A DNA stretch of 64,000 bases, taken from contig CM075674.1 of NCBI GenBank assembly GCA_037962975.1, positions 90,164,501 through 90,228,500 on the forward strand, written 5' to 3'. The notes under the pieces are model-generated. The model ran no database searches, had not been told where the DNA came from, and was given only the letters and a program-made list of their open reading frames with translations. Source of the stretch: Clitoria ternatea (lineage: Eukaryota; Streptophyta; Magnoliopsida; Fabales; Fabaceae). Within the stretch, counting starts at the first letter, position 1. Each line of letters starts with the position of its first letter. Positions 58,601 to 64,000 of the stretch are shown here, piece after piece. The position numbers were made by a program, and so were the translations under genes.

Positions 58601-59531
58601 TTGATTGTTAATAGCAAGTATTATAATTATCATAATCATATATAATATATATGTCAAGGCATATACACAATGAAAATGAGTACCGTAAAAAAAGATGTTA
58701 CAATGTGCATCTTCAGGCTAAAGTTTTTGAAGGCACATATCAACATTCTGTCCATTGAAATAGGTTGACTATTTTCCTAGAATAAGGTGATGTGTGACCA
58801 TTCTATTTTAGGTAGACACATGGAAAATATTTTGCTTGTACAACCTAACCACTTATTTTCAAAGCTCGTTGATTAGCACAAGTTTAAGGTATCACCTATT
58901 ATGCATAACCATTTTCCCTACAGGGGTTCCATAAAACAGTCATTATTATATTGCTAGTTATTATAGTCTCAACATTTGATGATGTGTCAACATTTTCAAT
59001 GAATTCTTTAGCTGTTTATTGACATTAACTTTTCTTTCCTAGATCTACTAGAATTCTTTAAGCACGTCCCACCATGTATACTAAATTATCTATCTAGTAT
59101 GAATGAGTCTACATTTAGTATACATTATTTAGGGTATGCATACTTGTTTTAGAGGGTACCGAAGGCTTTGAGTGTCCAAAAGAGGTGAAAAATGAGGTGT
59201 ACCTACAAACACCTCTAAGGCCAAACTTAATAAGCACAAAAGCTAATAAAACTAAGGTGTTAACATATCAGGAAAAACGTACCTAGAGCATTTATGATAC
59301 CTACATTTCTAGTTAGGTAATGGAACTTTATTCTATTTGAAAAAACTAGAACTGTAATGTCGTAATGCTTCACCACCAATTTTCTAGTTCAACTTTTACA
59401 AAATATCAAATTATAAAATATAAAAAGTAGTAGAACGTATTTTCAACAACTAAAACTATTTAGAAAATGACATTAAATTAGTCTCCAAAGACCAACCCTA
59501 CAAAATGAGATATGACTAAATACAAAATCAA
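55394..59531. other. Non-coding remainder of unit 3
   Basis: No gene seen. The (TA)n run after the gene (about 55606-55639) is the longest of the four units. Confidence 0.5.
55790..56832. repeat. Local ~520-bp tandem duplication inside unit 3
   Basis: Copies at about 55790-56308 and 56309-56832 both contain TTAGGTATAATGAC, CGCATGGCAAAGTTGGACTA, AAGGCTTGCCCTATTTAG and GAAAGCTTGTCCCGACCTA in order. Units 1, 2 and 4 have one copy. Confidence 0.85.
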
Positions 59532-60423
59532 GAAGTATGTATTGTAATGACTAAATCTCTATAGAAAATGACATTTAGATGGTCTCCAATGGTCGTATGA
59601 AGTTTCTTCAATATAGGGGCAACATTAATGGTTTTCATGGATCACAACATTTCATTTTGACTACTCACATACACTGATTTTACAAGTCAAACTAAACCAT
59701 CAAGATTCAAGATTTCTACCCGGGATACTAATAAATTTCTTGAGATCTAGTCTATTGATGTGGCTTATGTGTCTAGGCTATGTACGACAAAATTAGATAC
59801 GTGTGGGGTGTTTTGGTATGGCAGGGTATATTAGTATAGTTATCATGTTCTCTAAGTACATAAATGTGTTATTAGAGTATCCATAGACATTAATGGGGAC
59901 CAAACTATGTCTAGATCATAATCATTAAGATGATAAAAGAAATTGATGTAAAGTGTGAACAATTCACTAATTCTACTTTCGTGGATGTTTAAAAATTTGT
60001 TCAATTTGATATTTTCTAAATGCACTCAAAGTGATAAATACTATCTAAAAAATCACCGTTACTAGATAGAAATTACAAGTATTACATCCTGTATTATTTT
60101 CTAATATTAATATTGTTGAAACTTAGCATTTTTTTATAATGTTGACACTTAGCCTTCAAACATGATCTCACATGGCATGTACATCATATTCAATACATAT
60201 CCTTTACTACTTATATCATGAAGCAAAATAGAAACATATTGGCAAGAAGTTACGGACTTAATCAAGTTTAACGATAACCTCAAATTAACTTGACTTATTC
60301 AAAAATTGAAAAAGTAAACAAATATGTCATACCACAACTTAGCATATGCCATTTGTAGATTCAAATACAAACCCTATATGTTTTACAACTTCATGATCAC
60401 AATCTAAAATTAGAATCGGAGTT

Positions 60424-60435
60424 ACTATAAAAGTA
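60424..60435 (+). promoter_or_regulatory. TATA box of PMEI-like gene 4
   Basis: ACTATAAAAGTA at the same relative place as in the other units. Confidence 0.7.
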
Positions 60436-60523
60436 TCCATCACCTACAACAATGAACCCACCCCTTCCCACCATCTAACTAAGGAGAGTCCTTAATCAAA
60501 ACAACCACCCCCACCAAACCAAA

Positions 60524-61087
60524 ATGAATTCCTCAACAAAATGCTCCATTTTGTCCGTGCTTTGCTTGGTTCTTATTTCTCAATCTCTTATGCTAACAAA
60601 TGCTAAGCATCATGTGAATAAAGAAAAAGATAGTGGTGATGGTGTTGGGTTGCTTGCCCAGATCTGTAAGGATACCGCACAAGACAACCTTATTTGCATG
60701 AATCTTTTAAGTGCACGACCTAAGATCATACAAGCAAAGAATTTTTGTGAACTTTCAAAGGAGATCCTTGAGTTTGCCTTGGAAAAGGGAGTGGAGGCCC
60801 AAAATATCCTTAAGGGAATAGCACAGACAAACAATGTACCAGAGATTGTACAATGTGCAAACTTCCACTATGATGGGGTGGTTGAATCCTTTAGAAGTGC
60901 CATGCTAGAGTTGAAAGATGACCCTCAGACCGCTAACTATGATGCCAAAGTTGCTGGTGATGGACCTGATGGTTGTGAGAGAGGTTTGGCCAATGCACAC
61001 ATTGTTAACCCTGTTATCTCTACTTTAAACAAGCAAATATTATTGCTTAGCAACATCGCATTCCAAGCCACAAATAGACTTCAATAG
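60524..61087 (+). CDS. PMEI/invertase-inhibitor domain protein, copy 4
   Basis: 187 codons with signal peptide (likely cleavage after TNA27) and the four conserved Cys. It is the most diverged copy: I count twelve differences from copy 1, clustered in the signal peptide and residues 24-34 (LTNAKHHVNKEKD), plus Cys75, Ile95 and Leu168. The equivalent of the upstream ATG is at 60452, but a CAA-to-TAA change at 60476-60478 (the ninth codon) stops that frame, while the frame from 60524 is fully open. This is the best evidence that the second Met is the true start in all copies. Confidence 0.85.
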   Translation: MNSSTKCSILSVLCLVLISQSLMLTNAKHHVNKEKDSGDGVGLLAQICKDTAQDNLICMNLLSARPKIIQAKNFCELSKEILEFALEKGVEAQNILKGIAQTNNVPEIVQCANFHYDGVVESFRSAMLELKDDPQTANYDAKVAGDGPDGCERGLANAHIVNPVISTLNKQILLLSNIAFQATNRLQ

Positions 61088-63898
61088 TCTAATTTGAGCA
61101 TTAGGAAATGCTTGTGTAATGTTGGGCAATGTCAATCCAAGGATAAGGGATTTAGGTAGGGTGGATTCTTTGTTAGGGTCTTTTTTGGTGTGGAGGGGAC
61201 ACATTAATAATATCAAATGATAATTCTATTCTATTTGTTCCATTATTTAACTAAATGATATTGAGGTCCTTCTGTTTCTTATAAATCACAAATTAACACG
61301 TATATATATATATATGAACTTAATATTGTAGGAAATCATTTATGGTTAAGCAAATTCATTTGTAAAAGAATTGAAAACTTTTTTAATCAAAAGAAAGAAA
61401 AACACAACATTATTTAACTTGACCTTTAAATGCATCAATGGATATAGTAATGTTAATTTTATCTGTGTTGTAACTAGTTTTTGAAAAGAAGCATGGTATT
61501 AGGTATAATGGCATTGTAAAACATAATAATTAGAAGTTAAGAAACAATACCATATACCCATGGCAAGGTTGGACTACATCTGGGTCAATATAGGACGGAT
61601 CCAAAAAGGAAAAGAAGCAGAGGAATAAGGCTTGCCCTATTTAGATTCGAGCCAACAAGCTGAGTGACTTCTTCTCTCTATGTGTTTTGTTTTTTTAAGA
61701 TTTTTACTATTAAAACACATTTGTTTCATTTAAAAAATTATGCTTTCTTTGTATAGGTCAAATTTTTCTTATAAACCATTGAAAAAGTAACAATTTTAAA
61801 ATGTTATACAATAAATGCATTGAAATTAAAAGGACATTTTTTAACAAACCGATCCTTCTAGTGCTTTTTCTAGTTGAACAAATTGGGTCGGGCCGATATG
61901 GGCCAACTAGTTAGAAAGCTTGTCTCGACTACCCTATAGCCCCTTCTTCACGGGCAAGCTTGATGGGTCTGACCTATTTTGCCACTCCTTTTAATACATC
62001 AGTGTATAAGAGAATTTCAAGATAAAAAAAATAGAGAGGAAAAAGCTATGCATTTAGATCTGATTTTTACCTTTTTATTTTTAATTTGAAATATGTAGAA
62101 ATATAAATCTAGTGTTTTCAGGGGGGAATGGTGAATAAACAATAAAATGATATCCTTTATTTTCGTTCATACTAAAATAAGTTTACATTGTTTTAAAATT
62201 TATATGCCTTTATAACTGATGATTTTTAACATTTCTAAAGCCAAAAGAGCAAGTCAAAGCCCATTAGACATGGCTTGGTGCATAGATAGCTAGCCTTCAT
62301 ATATACAGTGATGAAACTTGGATCTCCCCACGCTTTACATCACAACTCCAAACTTAGATGGCAGAGAGCACAAGAAGGGATCCAGAGTTAAACGACTTTT
62401 GGCATAGGCCTACATATGTTGACCTTTTAGTAGGGGTGACCAACTTCCCTCAAGCGCAACTAGGAACTCACATTACAGAAAGTGACTTTGGTGTTGAGGG
62501 GCATGAATGCACGCCCTACTATGTGTTTTGCTAGTTCTAAGTTTCCCATGAAATGCTTGTTCTAGGTGACTAGTCGCCTTCTGGCATGACTAACCACTCC
62601 AAACTTGCCTCATACTCATTTTTCTTTTTCCTAAAAATCAATAAATCAAATAATTAATAATTAATATGAGAAATTCCAACAAAAATTCCATAACGGATGA
62701 ATAAAATTGAATCAATGACATTTCTCGTGGGATCAAATAATAATTTAGATATAAATATGGTGAAAATAACTGATTTTGGTAATAAAGTTATATAAAATAA
62801 TGAGTCTTTTAGAGACTCGTCACATCTCCTAACTTAACCATTTGCTTATCCTCAAGAAAACCAAGATCCCTACCTTTTCTCAAGCAATTAAATAAATATT
62901 AATATTAATATGTTATTTGAGCATGAGAGGGTCGTGTTTGTATTCCATGAAATGGACTGAACGATCGTTCTAATCCTTATTTTTCACCTTTGGTGACGCA
63001 CTATACATATACCTAACCATGAAAATGATTCAAGTTAGTGATGGGATCTAAGAAATACCATTTACAACATTTGAAAGGATAGTGTGGGGTGATAGAACCT
63101 TACCTAATCAAAGTGAAACAAAGTTAATAGTGTCAAAACTTTTCTTGACCTCTAAAGGTGTCACATGTAAAGAGGTAGAAAAACTGAAATTGGAGACGAC
63201 GGATAGATAGAGGGAAAATTTGAAATCTAAAACCATAAATGTGTAGATAAGGAAGAAGGGATGTTATGCAAGGTCTGAGAAAATTATGGCTTCTCTTAGA
63301 GCATGAAATTCACGACTAAATATGTGGTTCATAATTTCTTTCTTTGTTTTCTCTCTTTGTGGAAGAAGAAAGTGAAATAAAATAATATACATGTATATGA
63401 ATAAGGTAAAGTATGAGTAAGAGGTGACACATATACTATATATGTAGGTGTGATTTTGTTTTCTTTTTTCTTTCTTTACATGGTTGATACCAAGTTACAA
63501 TAAATACCTATCTCAAGGAAGTGTTTGGAAAGTACCTAATTCTATTTTGAGGAATATCAAGACAGATTCCCATTTTAATTAGTTAACATAATGGATTAGG
63601 ACCCCAATAACTAACTTGCCAATTTTATGACTTTATTATTCACACAATACTTTATTAAATTTTCATTAATAAAAAATATTTGAAAATTTAATTTACCATC
63701 TAATTATTTAGTTGCACTATATAATTAAAACTAGTAATATTAACTAATCAGTCGTTAGCTAGTTGATTGTTTATAGCAAGTATTGTAATTATCACAATCA
63801 TAATATATCTGTCAAGCCATATACACAACAAAAATGAGTACCGTAAAAAGAGATGTTATAGTGTGTATCTTTAGGCTAAAGTTTTTAAAGGCACACAT
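61088..63898. other. Non-coding remainder of unit 4
   Basis: No gene seen. The (TA)n run after the gene (about 61301-61315) is the shortest of the four. Confidence 0.5.
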
Positions 63899-64000
63899 TA
63901 TAACAACCTATTTTTTAGAATAAGAACCTAAATCCTCAGGACTCCTGAGGATCCTTTGTCGAGCTTTCAATAGGAAGCTCGAGGCTTCGGCCTGTTCCCT
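63899..64000 (+). mobile_element. Start of a Ty3/gypsy LTR (runs off the window)
   Basis: TATAACAACCT...TTTTTTAGAATAAGAACCTAA aligns with the start of the solo LTR at 4903 (CGTAACGGCCCTAGTTTTTAGAGTAAG-like), and both continue with a TCAGGA / GAGGCTT(C)... CCTG block. It interrupts tandem unit 4. Its right end is outside the window, so the target duplication cannot be checked. Confidence 0.6.

Larger units (their letters stand above)
53820..59531 (+). repeat. Tandem segmental unit 3 (PMEI gene 3)
   Basis: About 5.7 kb. Compared with unit 1 it has a local ~520-bp duplication (55790-56832) and lacks about 0.84 kb (joined near 58800, between GTGACCA and TTCTATTTTAGG). Confidence 0.9.
59532..63898 (+). 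repeat. Tandem segmental unit 4 (PMEI gene 4), cut by an LTR
   Basis: Starts like the others and follows unit 1 to the point equivalent to about 42288, where an LTR begins (63899). The uninterrupted target of the unit-2 CACTA insertion is at 62457-62471. Confidence 0.9.

Overview
This is a repeat-rich stretch of a plant nuclear genome. Three things point to a plant: long-LTR Ty3/gypsy and Ty1/copia (SIRE-type) retrotransposons, CACTA (En/Spm) DNA transposons, and a family of secreted pectin methylesterase/invertase-inhibitor-like proteins. A dicot is likely. A legume is my best guess from the style of the elements, but nothing here proves the species.

Layout. 1-4043: end of a Ty3/gypsy element and its 3.8-kb 3' LTR, which is filled with an irregular CCGAGTG word repeat. 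4044-4478: decayed end of a CACTA-like transposon. 4903-17011: a gypsy solo LTR flanked by the 5-bp duplication AAAAC, split by a minus-strand, 5'-truncated SIRE-type copia element (8408 to about 15495) with gag, pol and an extra env-position ORF, all broken. 17050-17263: end of an older LTR of the same kind. 17843-18330 and about 36390-36620: minus-strand pieces of what looks like a Ulp1-type protease gene, separated by a retrotransposon nest.

The nest (18681-36171) is several insertions deep. A gypsy element keeps gag and protease but no recognisable reverse transcriptase or integrase. Its leader is interrupted by a 6.1-kb gypsy LTR (19530-25661). Its 3' LTR is interrupted by a copia solo LTR (31412-35653, duplication TATGT). 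That LTR is in turn interrupted by a young 2.5-kb deletion-derivative gypsy element (31894-34393, duplication TTTCC), whose LTRs carry a 5S-rRNA-like segment.

37891 to the window end: four direct tandem copies of a roughly 5.5-6 kb unit, each with one intronless 187-codon PMEI-domain gene on the plus strand (38904, 44930, 54830, 60524). All four genes are open, have a TATA box at the same place and retain a signal peptide and four paired-type cysteines. These are the only genes in the window that look intact. Unit 2 contains a 4.4-kb CACTA element (46874-51298) with a TAG duplication; the corresponding uninserted site is visible in unit 4. Unit 4 is cut at 63899 by a gypsy LTR related to the one at 4903.

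The most notable signals are: the tandem PMEI array and the evidence fixing its start codon; the 5S-like internal promoter segment in the LTRs of the young element; the GAATCGATTC palindrome arrays shared by unrelated retrotransposon lineages; and the four-level nest, whose insertion order can be read from target-site duplications.
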